From Pseudobdellovibrionaceae bacterium (lineage in GTDB: Bacteria > Bdellovibrionota > Bdellovibrionia > Bdellovibrionales > UBA1609): a stretch of DNA of 64,000 nt. Within the stretch, counting starts at the first letter, position 1; each line of letters begins with the position of its first letter. The notes beneath the pieces were generated by a model. That model searched no databases and had not been told where the DNA came from. It was given only the letters and a program-made list of their open reading frames with translations. Below, piece after piece: positions 18,115 through 27,195 of this stretch. Made by a program: the position numbers and the translations under genes. The stretch is from positions 1-64,000 of the forward strand of contig CANEZP010000020.1 of the NCBI GenBank assembly GCA_947444305.1. The letters are read 5' to 3'.

Positions 18115-18809
18115 CGATCGTAATCGAGTGAATCGAAAAGTTGCCTTGTGCGCGCCGGTTGCCGGCTCAACTCTTTGTCGACGACGAAGAGCATGTGGCT
18201 GTTTCCCGAAGATGAATTATAAAAGAAGACCGCTTGAAATTCCTGCCCGTCGTTGGTCACGCCTTTGAATTGCGTCGTCGGGCCGAGATTGCGGCTTTGC
18301 AAAGTGTCTTGCTTAATTTTGTCCAAACCCATTCCGCCGAACTGATCCTGCATCTCTAATCGCGCGCGTTCGGGGGTCATCTTACCGCGGCCCGAAATCA
18401 GGTAGAAATCGGGTTTGCCGTTTTTTAATCCCATTAGGATGCGCATGCCTTCGTTGTTGGCTTCGATGAAAGTGTCGTCTTCGGGAAGCGCGAGTTTTAA
18501 ACCCGAACCGGCGAGATAGTTTTTGGCGACGGCGACGCGGGTGTCCGCCTGGGCTTTTTGCGCGGCTTTGCGCATTTCTTCCTGTCGCTGAGTTACGGCC
18601 GGAGTTTCCTGTTGGTTCCAGGTTTTGCCTTTGTACGCGGGAGTCTTACGGACCGGAGGCGCGACCGCTACGGGCGCGGTCAGTTTTGGTGGAGGCGTCG
18701 CCGGCTTATACTGCGGCAACGGACGAAAAAATGTGTACATCGAGTACACGAGGAAAATTACGCCGACGAGGCCGACGACTTTAGGAACATGTTGATTCAA
18801 ATTATTCAT
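18111..18809 (-). CDS. membrane-anchored hypothetical protein
   Basis: A 232-residue protein with one N-terminal transmembrane helix (VVGLVGVIFLVYSMYTF), a Pro-rich linker, a Gln/Lys/Ala helix and a C-terminal globular part (QFQAVFFYNS, MLFVVDKEL). It probably sits in the periplasm, tethered to the inner membrane. The ATG at 18809 has AGGTGA upstream; a GTG at 18821 would add four residues. It converges on the HAMP protein with a 4-base overlap. No family recognised. Confidence 0.6.
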   Translation of the reverse strand: MNNLNQHVPKVVGLVGVIFLVYSMYTFFRPLPQYKPATPPPKLTAPVAVAPPVRKTPAYKGKTWNQQETPAVTQRQEEMRKAAQKAQADTRVAVAKNYLAGSGLKLALPEDDTFIEANNEGMRILMGLKNGKPDFYLISGRGKMTPERARLEMQDQFGGMGLDKIKQDTLQSRNLGPTTQFKGVTNDGQEFQAVFFYNSSSGNSHMLFVVDKELSRQPARTRQLFDSLDYDR

Positions 18810-18861
18810 CGAAACTTTCACCTGTACTTGCGCCTGGCCTTAAGAATATCCTATCGGGGTC

Positions 18862-19698
18862 GTGCAAAGAAATCGATTTATTCTTTCCAATACAGGCTTT
18901 AGCTTGGTCAGCACCCTCATTGCGGTAGCCATCGGCGCGATTGTAGCGGCCCTTGTTGCGCAGGTGATTACCGAAGCCGTCGGCGGTCAGCGCGCCATCA
19001 TCGACCGCGATGAGATGAGCGAGTTCACGCTTTACGTTAAATCCGTACTCACTAACGATCCATCGTGCATCCGAAGCCTGCGTGGACTCACCTTCCCCGT
19101 CACGCCCGGTGAAACGGAATTTGAAATCGGCGGCGGCTACCAAGATCTAGTCGCCCCGATTAAAAAAGATTTTGAATTTGCGGCGAAAAAATTGATCGTC
19201 AGCAAACTCGCCATCTCAAACAAAGGCCTCGATCCCGTCGCGATGAACGCTTCGGTGACCGACGCCGCCGGTACGGTGACCGTGCAACCCGTGACCCGTT
19301 ACATGGCGCGCATTCAGCTCGACTTGAAACACATCAACGGGTCCGGCTATCGCCCGCGCTATTTTGAAATCCCCGTACACGTCGACGCGGCAAACCGAAT
19401 CGTCAGTTGCAACAACGAGTTCAACATCTCGGATGCGTGTGACGCTTTAGGTTTCGAATATAATCCGGCCGCCGCCCCGGGCGAACCGCTCTGTCAACCG
19501 AGCAAAGCTTGCATGTCGGGCGGATCTTACGGCTGCGGTTATACGAACCCGGCCACGGGCGGCTTCAGTTGCCCCGCAGGTTTCACGGAGTACGCCGCGG
19601 GCGCGCACAACATCGGCGCGGTTTCCTGCGGGAAGTGGTGCTGCCGTCCCACTCACTGCCCAACCTTTCATTGCTTAAAATGCAAAACGAGTCCGTGA
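18862..19698 (+). CDS. type IV pilin-like protein (minor pilin/pseudopilin), Cys-rich C-terminus
   Basis: The 278-residue protein starts at GTG with a short basic leader, then NTG|FSLVSTLIAVAIGAI, a class III signal sequence cut after Gly12 by a prepilin peptidase. The usual Glu at +5 is Ser, as in some minor pilins. The C-terminal 90 residues contain many cysteines (SCNNEFNISDACD, CGYTNP, CCRPTHC), suggesting disulfide-stabilised loops. It is the first gene of a tightly overlapping operon with a second pilin-like protein and two spermidine-synthase-like membrane proteins. Role in a pilus or secretion pseudopilus is inferred. Confidence 0.7.
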   Translation: MQRNRFILSNTGFSLVSTLIAVAIGAIVAALVAQVITEAVGGQRAIIDRDEMSEFTLYVKSVLTNDPSCIRSLRGLTFPVTPGETEFEIGGGYQDLVAPIKKDFEFAAKKLIVSKLAISNKGLDPVAMNASVTDAAGTVTVQPVTRYMARIQLDLKHINGSGYRPRYFEIPVHVDAANRIVSCNNEFNISDACDALGFEYNPAAAPGEPLCQPSKACMSGGSYGCGYTNPATGGFSCPAGFTEYAAGAHNIGAVSCGKWCCRPTHCPTFHCLKCKTSP

Positions 19699-20606
19699 AG
19701 AATCAGCGGGGCAACGCTTTGTTGGCGGCGTTAGCGCTTAGCGCGTTCGTCGCCGTGATCGCGACAGAGATCTACCGGCGGGCCGACGTAACGGCGATGC
19801 GAAGCCAACAAGCGCAATTCAAAGATGAAACAAAAGTGATCATCGAAGCGTTCGCGTCCAATTTGCAAAATCCCGAGTCGTGTACGCGAATGCTCTTTGA
19901 CCAAACGATCATACCCGGCGCGCAAACGCCCGTGACGTTAAATTACAAGTACGAACAACCCTCGTTTAATCCGGCCGAGACCACGATCGCCGACGAGGTT
20001 GAAGTCACGAACGGCATCGTCGCGCACACCGTTGAGGTTTTTGCCCAAGGCGTACCCGAACTCACCACGCGCGTTTTTCAAGAACCCACCCTTCTAAGAC
20101 GCTACAAGGCTTCGCTTCGCACCACTTGGCGCAGTAAAAACATCGGCAAGCTCGCGATCGTCAACTGGAGTACGGACGTCATCGGTACCGAGCTCGGTCT
20201 TCCTTTTTACGTTTGGGTCGACGACGCTAACCGGATCAAAACTTGTTTCGGCGTAAATTCAGCCGGCACGGTTTGCAACATGGCGCTTGGCTATTACTAC
20301 GTGGCGCCACCGGGTAGCCCGCCGTTGGCGCATCAATTTTCCTGCCGCCAAACCGGCGCGATGAGCACCGATCCCACGGGCGCCAATCCTCGCGGAGGTT
20401 GCCGGTTCGTCGGGCCGCGCCCGAACGGCACTTGCCCGCCCGATGCCTTCACCGCGCCGGGGGGCCAAGGATATTCGTGCATGGGGGGCGCTACGGCCAC
20501 GGGGCCTTTCGGATTTAGTTTCGGTATGGGCGATCCGTGCCTGATGCAAGATGCCACCCCGTTCGGCATTTACACGCCGATGAATTACTGCGTGCAATGC
20601 GACTGA
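19680..20606 (+). CDS. PilX/GspK-like pilin-related protein, Cys-rich C-terminus
   Basis: A 308-residue protein with an N-terminus NQRGNALLAALALSAFVAVI, very like the QRGxALL start of PilX/GspK-type minor pilins. The rest is a large globular part with Cys/Gly/Pro-rich C-terminus (CRQTG, GGCRFVGP, YCVQCD). The ATG at 19680 lies 19 bases before the stop of the previous gene; the frame is open further upstream but only as a shadow. Its stop overlaps the next gene's start by 10 bases. It likely partners the pilin-like protein before it. Confidence 0.65.
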   Translation: MQNESVKNQRGNALLAALALSAFVAVIATEIYRRADVTAMRSQQAQFKDETKVIIEAFASNLQNPESCTRMLFDQTIIPGAQTPVTLNYKYEQPSFNPAETTIADEVEVTNGIVAHTVEVFAQGVPELTTRVFQEPTLLRRYKASLRTTWRSKNIGKLAIVNWSTDVIGTELGLPFYVWVDDANRIKTCFGVNSAGTVCNMALGYYYVAPPGSPPLAHQFSCRQTGAMSTDPTGANPRGGCRFVGPRPNGTCPPDAFTAPGGQGYSCMGGATATGPFGFSFGMGDPCLMQDATPFGIYTPMNYCVQCD

Positions 20607-21238
20607 TTGCTTCTTCGCTCATCCTCGCGTTTTGCGGATTAGTTTACGAATTGGTCCTCGCGCAAACGATGTCGGTGCTCCTAGGAAATTCTTATTTGCA
20701 GTACGGACTAACCATCGGTTTATTCATGGCCGGTCTCGGCGCGGGCGCTTACTGCGGGGAAGGATTTAAAGAACCGCGCTCGCGTCTGCTGCGCTTGCAA
20801 TCCACTCTCTGCGTCGTCGCACCTTTGGGTTTTCTTACGCTTTGGCTGGCGGCACTTTGGTTGCCCGCGTTTTTATTGTGGCCGATGTCGTGCGCGCTCA
20901 TCACCACGATCGGATTTATCACCGGCCAAGAATTACCGCTGCTCATGCATTTGGCGGGCGAGGCCGGCCGGTTCCCCGTGTTATCGGCCGATTATTTCGG
21001 AATGCTTTTAGCTTCCGTCGCATTCCCTTACTTTATACTTCCGCGTTTGGGCTTACTCGGGGGACTATGCACCGCCGCTTTGCTGAACGCCTTGTCTATC
21101 CAATTGCTGATCGACGGCAAAGCTTTGCGGCAACGCTTGATCTTTACCGGCTTCCCGGCTGCACTAACGTTTCTTTTGCTCTGCGAGGAATTCATCTGGC
21201 AATGGTTCAGCCATCGGTACACATCAGGCCTGCTTTAA
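20597..21238 (+). CDS. membrane protein related to spermidine synthase N-terminal domain, no catalytic domain
   Basis: A 213-residue protein of six or seven hydrophobic helices. Its segments FCGLVYELVLAQ, LFMAGLGAGA, GQELPLLM and DYFGMLLASVAFP match the membrane half of membrane-bound spermidine-synthase-like proteins, including the second gene that follows. The methyltransferase-fold half is absent, so it is a partial paralogue. It overlaps both neighbours (10 and 37 bases), implying coupled translation. Confidence 0.65.
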   Translation: MRLIASSLILAFCGLVYELVLAQTMSVLLGNSYLQYGLTIGLFMAGLGAGAYCGEGFKEPRSRLLRLQSTLCVVAPLGFLTLWLAALWLPAFLLWPMSCALITTIGFITGQELPLLMHLAGEAGRFPVLSADYFGMLLASVAFPYFILPRLGLLGGLCTAALLNALSIQLLIDGKALRQRLIFTGFPAALTFLLLCEEFIWQWFSHRYTSGLL

Positions 21239-23343
21239 CCTTTGCACTGGCATTTTTATTCAGCGCCTGCGGTTTGTCTTACCAACAACTTCTTGTGTAC
21301 GCGCTGTTCGACGTCAGCGGCAATTTTGTGCTCAGCCAGAGCTTGGGCCTCGGCGCATTCCTCTTCGGCATGGGACTGGGCTCCTGGCGGCCGGGCCGGG
21401 CTTCGTTCACTAAACTTTTCGTCGTCGAAATGTCGCTGGCGACCCTCGGCTTTTTGTCGGTCTTCTTGATCTACGCGGGCGAAGTGGCGCTCCGCTATTT
21501 TTATCCCGCCTTACCGCAAGATCGTTTGTTCCTCGTTTTCCTGCCGCTGGTGACGCTGGCCGGATTTCTCAACGGTCGTGAAATCCCACTGCTCATGGGT
21601 TTGAGCCCGGTTGTCCCCCCCGCGCGTATTTTAGGCGTAACTTATTTGGGAGGATTGCTCGCCTTGGTCGCGGTGCCGGTGATCCTCTTGCCGGCGCTGG
21701 ATTTATCGCGCGCGGTTTTCGCGGTGGCGATCGTGAACTTTATTTTGTCGTGCGTCGTGGCCTGGTTTTTTATCCCGTCCCGCTGGGCGCAAGTTACCGC
21801 GTTGGTGCTCGCGGCGGCTTTGGTGCCGTGGCTTAAGTTCGAGCCGACGTGGCGGGACCTGCATCTTAAGTTTATCTATTTCCCCGTGCGCTATTCGAAT
21901 TGGGACGATGCCGACAAGGACTGGTTAGCCTTCGAAAACATGGACGCACCGGTTCGCTTGCGTAGCCGTTACCAATGGATTGATCTTTTGCCGTCGGCTT
22001 CGAGCCGCTTCGGAGATGAGGAAAACTCTTTAAGTTTATATCTCGACCGTAAGTTTCAGCTTAACGCCTTAACCGAACGGCGCTACCACGAAGGCTTGGT
22101 TGAAGCCGGCATTCATCTCTTAGGGCACGCGCCGAAAAAAGTTTTGATCTTAGGCGGCGGTGACGGCCTGCTCGCGGCCTACCTACTCAAACATCCGGAA
22201 ATTACGGAAATCGATCTAGTCGAGCTTGATCCCGCCGTCTTAAAGATCTCGGCCGACAACGGTGAGTTGAAAAGACTTAACCGCGGTGCGCTTCGTGATC
22301 CTCGCGTCCACGTCGTCGCGGGCGACGCTTTCCATTTTGTACGCACGTCCGAGCAAAAGTACGACTTAATCTTTACCGACTTCCCCCTGCCCACCACTTA
22401 TGAATTATCCTTACTCTACACGCGTGAGTTCTACGCGTTCACACGTTCTCGCCTTAGCCCCGATGGGCTACTACTGATGGACTTCGCCCTCCCCGATAAA
22501 ACGTTGGAGGGGCTAGCGGTGCTCGCGTCGACGCTGAAGTCGGCCGGCTTCGGCAACCCCCTCGCGTTCGGGCACGAAGATTTATTCTTAGCGATGGCGG
22601 CGAACGGCCGCGCGCTCAAATTTAATTACCGAGAGATTCAGTCGAACCGCATTCTCATGAGCGTCAATTCGCAGCGGGCGCCGTTCGAGCAAGCCGCCGC
22701 CAGGAATGCGCCGGTGAATAGCCTTTTCTTTCCCTACCGTTTTGATTTCATTTATCCCGACAACATGCCCGCGCGACGCTTCGATTCCGCGCTCAGACCG
22801 GTTTTTTACGAGCGCTACGCGGCTTTTCACGCCCAAGAATTTTTCGAAGCGGGCGCCTGGCCCACCGCTTTGAAAGAGGCGCTCACCAAAGAGATCGCGA
22901 ATCCCGCTTCGAGCGCCGACATTAAGTGGGAACATAGATTCGAAGGCCCGCGCAATTCGTCTATCTTGCATTGGTACGACTGTGACCACGCCGGCGAGTT
23001 GAAGCAAATCTGGCGTACGGTTTTAAATAAAGCGTTTCCGCCCGGTGATTGGTGCGGGATCACCTACGACGCCCGCGCGCAGACGTTCGTAACGCACACG
23101 AAGACCGGCGATGGCTTCGATTCTTCGGACGGCACCCGCATCGTTAGGACCAGCCAAGGCTTGGAAACCCGCCGCGACAACGAAGTTTTGTTCACGCGTT
23201 ATTTTTCCGAGCGGCAATTAAATTTGACCCCGGGTTCACGCGAACACGTTTTGATGAGTAAGATCTTCGAAGAATTCATGATTCTGCCGTCGTCGTTTAC
23301 GATGTCTTCTAAATTAAAAGTACGCGGCTTATTTTATCCGTAG
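21202..23343 (+). CDS. membrane-bound spermidine synthase-like protein
   Basis: A 713-residue protein: N-terminal membrane domain of about seven helices (to about residue 215), then a Rossmann-like aminopropyltransferase domain with GGGDGLL near 315, VELDPAVL near 340 and the GDAFHF and YDLIFTDFP segments near 375-395, where the Asp of the family is kept. A further 230-residue C-terminal part resembles S-adenosylmethionine decarboxylase-type or unassigned sequence. The first ATG that fits the operon is at 21202; the frame is open further upstream only as a shadow. It may make or modify polyamines at the membrane; this is inferred. It converges on lpxH with 15 bases overlap. Confidence 0.7.
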   Translation: MVQPSVHIRPALTFALAFLFSACGLSYQQLLVYALFDVSGNFVLSQSLGLGAFLFGMGLGSWRPGRASFTKLFVVEMSLATLGFLSVFLIYAGEVALRYFYPALPQDRLFLVFLPLVTLAGFLNGREIPLLMGLSPVVPPARILGVTYLGGLLALVAVPVILLPALDLSRAVFAVAIVNFILSCVVAWFFIPSRWAQVTALVLAAALVPWLKFEPTWRDLHLKFIYFPVRYSNWDDADKDWLAFENMDAPVRLRSRYQWIDLLPSASSRFGDEENSLSLYLDRKFQLNALTERRYHEGLVEAGIHLLGHAPKKVLILGGGDGLLAAYLLKHPEITEIDLVELDPAVLKISADNGELKRLNRGALRDPRVHVVAGDAFHFVRTSEQKYDLIFTDFPLPTTYELSLLYTREFYAFTRSRLSPDGLLLMDFALPDKTLEGLAVLASTLKSAGFGNPLAFGHEDLFLAMAANGRALKFNYREIQSNRILMSVNSQRAPFEQAAARNAPVNSLFFPYRFDFIYPDNMPARRFDSALRPVFYERYAAFHAQEFFEAGAWPTALKEALTKEIANPASSADIKWEHRFEGPRNSSILHWYDCDHAGELKQIWRTVLNKAFPPGDWCGITYDARAQTFVTHTKTGDGFDSSDGTRIVRTSQGLETRRDNEVLFTRYFSERQLNLTPGSREHVLMSKIFEEFMILPSSFTMSSKLKVRGLFYP

Positions 23344-24093
23344 AAATTCTTCGACGGGCGTCAGGCGGCCTTCGCCGTTTTTCAGCTCAAATAATAAAGG
23401 TTCTTTGAGCCACGTGCCGGTATTGATCGCACGGATTGTCCCGTTACTTGCCGGCAAATTCAGCGCGGAATCCTCGGCGACGTGCACGTGACCAGAAACA
23501 AGGTAATCAAACGGCCGCTCCGAAAATACTTTAACTGCGTGCGCGCGAATTTTTGCGCGGGTCTCATCTTCCGTCGTGCTCTTCACGTTAGTTGTGTAAT
23601 CGCGCGACGCGACCGAAGCGCGGCCGCCGAGCCAGGCGACGAAGCCGTTGGGCAAAAAGCGACCTAAGAACCGGAGCACCGGCGTGCGCAGCAACCAACG
23701 TAGAAACAAATAGCCGCGGTCATCGGGGTCCATTTGATCGCCGTGCTCCACGCGCACGGTTTTGCCGTCGAGCTCGAAAAAGGCGGCCTCGCCGTGAACG
23801 TCGAAGCCGAGCTTACGTTCCCAGTATAAACGTAAATCGAGATCGTGATTGCCTTCGAAGTAATGGATTTGGGTGCCCAGGCGTTTTAGCTTCATCAAGT
23901 CATCGATGATCTCGCGGTAGGCATCGACGAAGTAATCGCGGTCGGCCACCCAGAGGTCAAAGATATCGCCGACCAGAAACAGATGTTCCGGCGGCTTCGC
24001 CTGGCAATGAACGACAAAACGCCGGAATAACCCGGCGCGCTCGTCGTTTGGACTTTTGATATGAATGTCGGAAACAAATAAGGCCTGGCTCAC
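23329..24093 (-). CDS. lpxH: UDP-2,3-diacylglucosamine diphosphatase-type metallophosphoesterase
   Basis: Hydrolyses UDP-2,3-diacylglucosamine to lipid X, an early step of lipid A synthesis. Metal-binding motifs are in order: D9/H11 (SDIH), D43 (GDIFD), GNHD at 81-84, H117 (EHGD) and GHVH at 201-204. At 254 aa it fits LpxH, and the HYFEGNHDLDLR segment is typical. LpxH-like hydrolases of other substrates exist, so the exact substrate is moderately sure. It lies just downstream of ftsZ on the same strand. Confidence 0.8.
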   Translation of the reverse strand: MSQALFVSDIHIKSPNDERAGLFRRFVVHCQAKPPEHLFLVGDIFDLWVADRDYFVDAYREIIDDLMKLKRLGTQIHYFEGNHDLDLRLYWERKLGFDVHGEAAFFELDGKTVRVEHGDQMDPDDRGYLFLRWLLRTPVLRFLGRFLPNGFVAWLGGRASVASRDYTTNVKSTTEDETRAKIRAHAVKVFSERPFDYLVSGHVHVAEDSALNLPASNGTIRAINTGTWLKEPLLFELKNGEGRLTPVEEFLRIK

Positions 24094-24136
24094 CTGGATG
24101 CTAACTTAGCATCGCGAAAATGAGCTGTCGCCTATC

Positions 24137-25834
24137 TTATTCCATCCCGTCGGGCTGTTCGAGATTGTGACCGCGCTTGCGGCGCAGGTACGAGGGCACT
24201 TCCAGGCTTTCGCTCTCAAACGGCGAACGTGCCGGTTCGGGAGTTAGGCGCTGGGGTGAATTCTCGTCCAAGCTCATCGAAAGCTGTTCGGGTTGCACAT
24301 GCCCGTCGCGGCTAACCTGGCTTTCACGGTAAGCGCGGGCTTTCGCCAACAACGCTTCGCGCGGCAAAGATTTATCGCGCGTGCCCATGTTTTGCGGCGC
24401 CGGGTTCATCGGAAAGTGCGGCTGTTGTTGATGACCGTGCTGATGTTGCGGCGGATTCAACGGCTGGCTCAACGGCTGAGAATGCTGTTGGGTGTGCGAA
24501 GGCGAAGCTTGTTGAGGGCTAGGCTGATGCAACGGCTGCTGAAAGCTCGGTTGATGTTGCTGTTGATGCTGGTGCGACTGCTGTTGCGGCTGATGCTGAG
24601 ATTGCTGTTGCTGGGGCGCGGGCTGTTGAAAATTCGGCTGCTGGTACGCTTGTTGGTACGGGGGCGCCACGGGCTGCGAAGCTTGGAGCTCAGGGGGCAA
24701 AACCGGCGCGGGCATAGCCATCGGCATTTCGGGTTGCGAAAGTTCGGGGCTCAGGCTGATGTTTTCGAAAGATTGGTTGCCCATATCTTGCTGCAGGCGC
24801 TGCATGCCCGCGTTCATCAATTGCGCTTCGGTAGCCGCGTGCAATTTGTTGATTTGATCGGTGTTGGTTTTTACCGCGTTGGTGCCGAAGCCGGTCGCGA
24901 TGACCGTTACGCTGACCGCGTCGCCCATATTTTCGTCGATGACCGCACCGAAAATAATTTCGGCGTCGGGATGAGCGGCTTCGGTGATCAAAGTTGAAGC
25001 TTCGTTCACTTCCCACAACGTCAAGTCGGCGCCGCCGGTCACGTTGATGATTATGCCGGTCGCACCGTCGATGCAGATATTTTCGAGGAGCGGCGAAGAG
25101 ATCGCTTGCGTTGCCGCTTCGACCGCGCGGTTGTCGCCGTTGGCCCAGCCGGAGCCCATGATCGCCATGCCTTTAGCTTGCATGACCGTGCGGATATCGG
25201 CGAAATCCAGATTGATCAGACCGCGGATGTTGATCAAATCCGAAATACCTTTTACGGCGTGGAGCAAAACTTGATCGGCCTTGCGGAAAGTTTCGAGCAA
25301 GGGCGTACGCTCGCTGGCTACGGTCAATAATTTTTGATTAGGAATAACGATCAACGTATCGACGTTCTCTTGCAGTTCGCGGATACCGTCGTCGGCGTGT
25401 TTCTTACGCTTTTTACCTTCGAAGATAAACGGCTTCGTGACGACCCCGATCGTGAGCGCGCCCAGCTCTTTGGCGATCTTTGCGACGATGGGTGCACCAC
25501 CCGTACCCGTTCCGCCGCCCATGCCTGCGGTAACGAAGACCATGTCCGCGCCTTCAAGCTTCGCGACGATGTCGTTGTACGATTCGATAGCCGCGCGGCG
25601 GCCGATTTCGGGATTAGCGCCCGCGCCCAAACCTTTAGTCAGCTCTTTACCGAGATTGATTTTTCCTTCGGCTTTGTTGTGCGCAAGGGCTTGCCGGTCG
25701 GTATTCGCGACCACAAATTCCACACCTTGTAGGCCACCCTCGATCATCGTTTGAACGGCGTTACCACCGCCGCCACCGATGCCGATGACCTTGATGCTCG
25801 CGCCGAAATTCGCGTTTTCTTCTAACTCAAACAT
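24137..25834 (-). CDS. ftsZ: cell division protein FtsZ with long Gln/His-rich linker
   Basis: The tubulin-like GTPase that forms the division ring. [10 protein letters not shown] at 18-27, the GTP signature GGGTGTGG at 106-113, and the synergy region follow in a normal core of about 320 residues. Then comes an unusually long linker (about 330-540) with a Gln/His/Pro-dense middle (385-480). The conserved C-terminal peptide VPSYLRRK binds FtsA and other partners; about a dozen extra residues follow it. At 565 aa it is well above the usual 380-420. Start: ATG with GGGGAG before it, rather than the upstream frame opening at 25879. Confidence 0.97.
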   Translation of the reverse strand: MFELEENANFGASIKVIGIGGGGGNAVQTMIEGGLQGVEFVVANTDRQALAHNKAEGKINLGKELTKGLGAGANPEIGRRAAIESYNDIVAKLEGADMVFVTAGMGGGTGTGGAPIVAKIAKELGALTIGVVTKPFIFEGKKRKKHADDGIRELQENVDTLIVIPNQKLLTVASERTPLLETFRKADQVLLHAVKGISDLINIRGLINLDFADIRTVMQAKGMAIMGSGWANGDNRAVEAATQAISSPLLENICIDGATGIIINVTGGADLTLWEVNEASTLITEAAHPDAEIIFGAVIDENMGDAVSVTVIATGFGTNAVKTNTDQINKLHAATEAQLMNAGMQRLQQDMGNQSFENISLSPELSQPEMPMAMPAPVLPPELQASQPVAPPYQQAYQQPNFQQPAPQQQQSQHQPQQQSHQHQQQHQPSFQQPLHQPSPQQASPSHTQQHSQPLSQPLNPPQHQHGHQQQPHFPMNPAPQNMGTRDKSLPREALLAKARAYRESQVSRDGHVQPEQLSMSLDENSPQRLTPEPARSPFESESLEVPSYLRRKRGHNLEQPDGME

Positions 25835-25869
25835 GTTGTCTCCCCCTAAAGGAACAGGCCCAGGTATTA

Positions 25870-25891
25870 GGATGCGCAAACGTGCGCATCC
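25870..25891 (-). promoter_or_regulatory. perfect 9-bp stem-loop between ftsA and ftsZ
   Basis: GGATGCGCA and TGCGCATCC flank a 4-base loop. It lies 7 bp after the ftsA stop and 36 bp before ftsZ and has no T-run, so it may be an mRNA processing or stability element or a weak attenuator setting the FtsA:FtsZ ratio. Confidence 0.5.
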
Positions 25892-25897
25892 GCAATA

Positions 25898-27127
25898 TCA
25901 GATACCGAAAAGATTCTTCATTTTCGTAGTCCAATCCGAAACCTTCGGCTCGGGACGAAGGGCATTGCCCTTTTCCTGAACCGATAGTCCGTACATCAAG
26001 AGTCCGACGACCGTCGAGCACGAGGGTTGGCGAGCGACGTCGACAAGGCCTCCTACTTTTTCGGGCCAGCCTCTGCGCACCGGTACATCGAGAACGAAAT
26101 CACCCATCTCGACTAAACCGTGCAAAAGACTTCCTCCACCGGTAAGCACAACTCCGCTGCCCAGTTTCGTCAACAAGCCTTTTTCTTCCAAATCTAAGTG
26201 AATCAGTTCGAGCGTTTCTTCCGCACGTGCTTCAAGCACCTCGCAAAGATCGCGGCGCATAAGCGTGCGCGGTTTACGGCCGCCGACGCTTTCGACTTCG
26301 ATGGCTTCGTCTTCGCTGACCATTTCGGGCAGCGCGCATCCGTATTTTTTCTTGAGCGTTTCGCCGTGATTTTGCGTCGTCTTTAAACCGATCGCTACGT
26401 CATGCGTAAAGTTTTGCCCGCCGACCGGAAGTAGGCCGGTGTGAATGACCGAACCCTGAAAGAACGTGATGAGATCGCAAGTGCCGCCGCCGACGTCGAC
26501 CATCGTGACGCCGAGGTTTTTTTCGTCGGGGCTTAAAACCGCCATCGACGAAGCGAGCTGTTGCAACACGATGCCTTCGACTTTGAGGCCCGCGCGTTGC
26601 GTGCACTTCATCGCGTTTTGGATCACGGCGGTGCTGCCGGTAATAATAAAGACGCTGCTCTCTAAACGGACGCCCGCCATGCCGATCGGATCGAAAATGC
26701 CGACCTGACCGTCGATGCGGAAATCTTGGGGCAAGACGTGAAGCACTTGACGGTCTTGCGGGATAGCGACGGCTTTCGCCGCTTCGATTACGCGATCGAT
26801 ATCGTCTTGTTGAACTTCTTTATTACGGATGGCGATCATGCCGCTCGACGCGAAACTTTGAATGTGTTGCCCGCCGGTGCAAAGCCAAACTTCTTCAACG
26901 CGTTGGCCGGCCATTAATTCAGCTTCGTCTTTGGCTTTTTTGATGGCTTCGGACGTGGCGTCGATGTTGACCACGACCCCGTGGCGCATGCCCGAATTCG
27001 GAGCGGTGCCTATACCGATGATGTTTAGTCGGCCATTTTCGAACCGGCCTATAGCACAGGCGACTTTGGTCGTACCAATATCAAGACCTGCGATGACCTG
27101 AGCTTGCGATGTGGCGTCCTTTGCCAT
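25898..27127 (-). CDS. ftsA: cell division protein FtsA
   Basis: An actin-like ATPase that tethers FtsZ to the membrane. The phosphate-1 motif GLDIGTTKVACAIG is near residues 14-27, VDVGGGTCDL near 210 and the VLTGGGS adenosine motif near 325. The C-terminal WTTKMKNLFGI is the expected amphipathic membrane-targeting helix. Length 409 aa is normal. It lies between ftsQ and ftsZ in the classical order. Confidence 0.95.
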   Translation of the reverse strand: MAKDATSQAQVIAGLDIGTTKVACAIGRFENGRLNIIGIGTAPNSGMRHGVVVNIDATSEAIKKAKDEAELMAGQRVEEVWLCTGGQHIQSFASSGMIAIRNKEVQQDDIDRVIEAAKAVAIPQDRQVLHVLPQDFRIDGQVGIFDPIGMAGVRLESSVFIITGSTAVIQNAMKCTQRAGLKVEGIVLQQLASSMAVLSPDEKNLGVTMVDVGGGTCDLITFFQGSVIHTGLLPVGGQNFTHDVAIGLKTTQNHGETLKKKYGCALPEMVSEDEAIEVESVGGRKPRTLMRRDLCEVLEARAEETLELIHLDLEEKGLLTKLGSGVVLTGGGSLLHGLVEMGDFVLDVPVRRGWPEKVGGLVDVARQPSCSTVVGLLMYGLSVQEKGNALRPEPKVSDWTTKMKNLFGI

Positions 27128-27195
27128 ATGACCCTCGACGGGAATCTGTAAAATTCATTGTGAGTCTCGAGACTTCCCTGTCCCCTATCTAAAGG

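Noticed and set aside
24293-24997. 234-codon frame opposite ftsZ
   Set aside because: Leu/Arg-rich shadow of the ftsZ linker.
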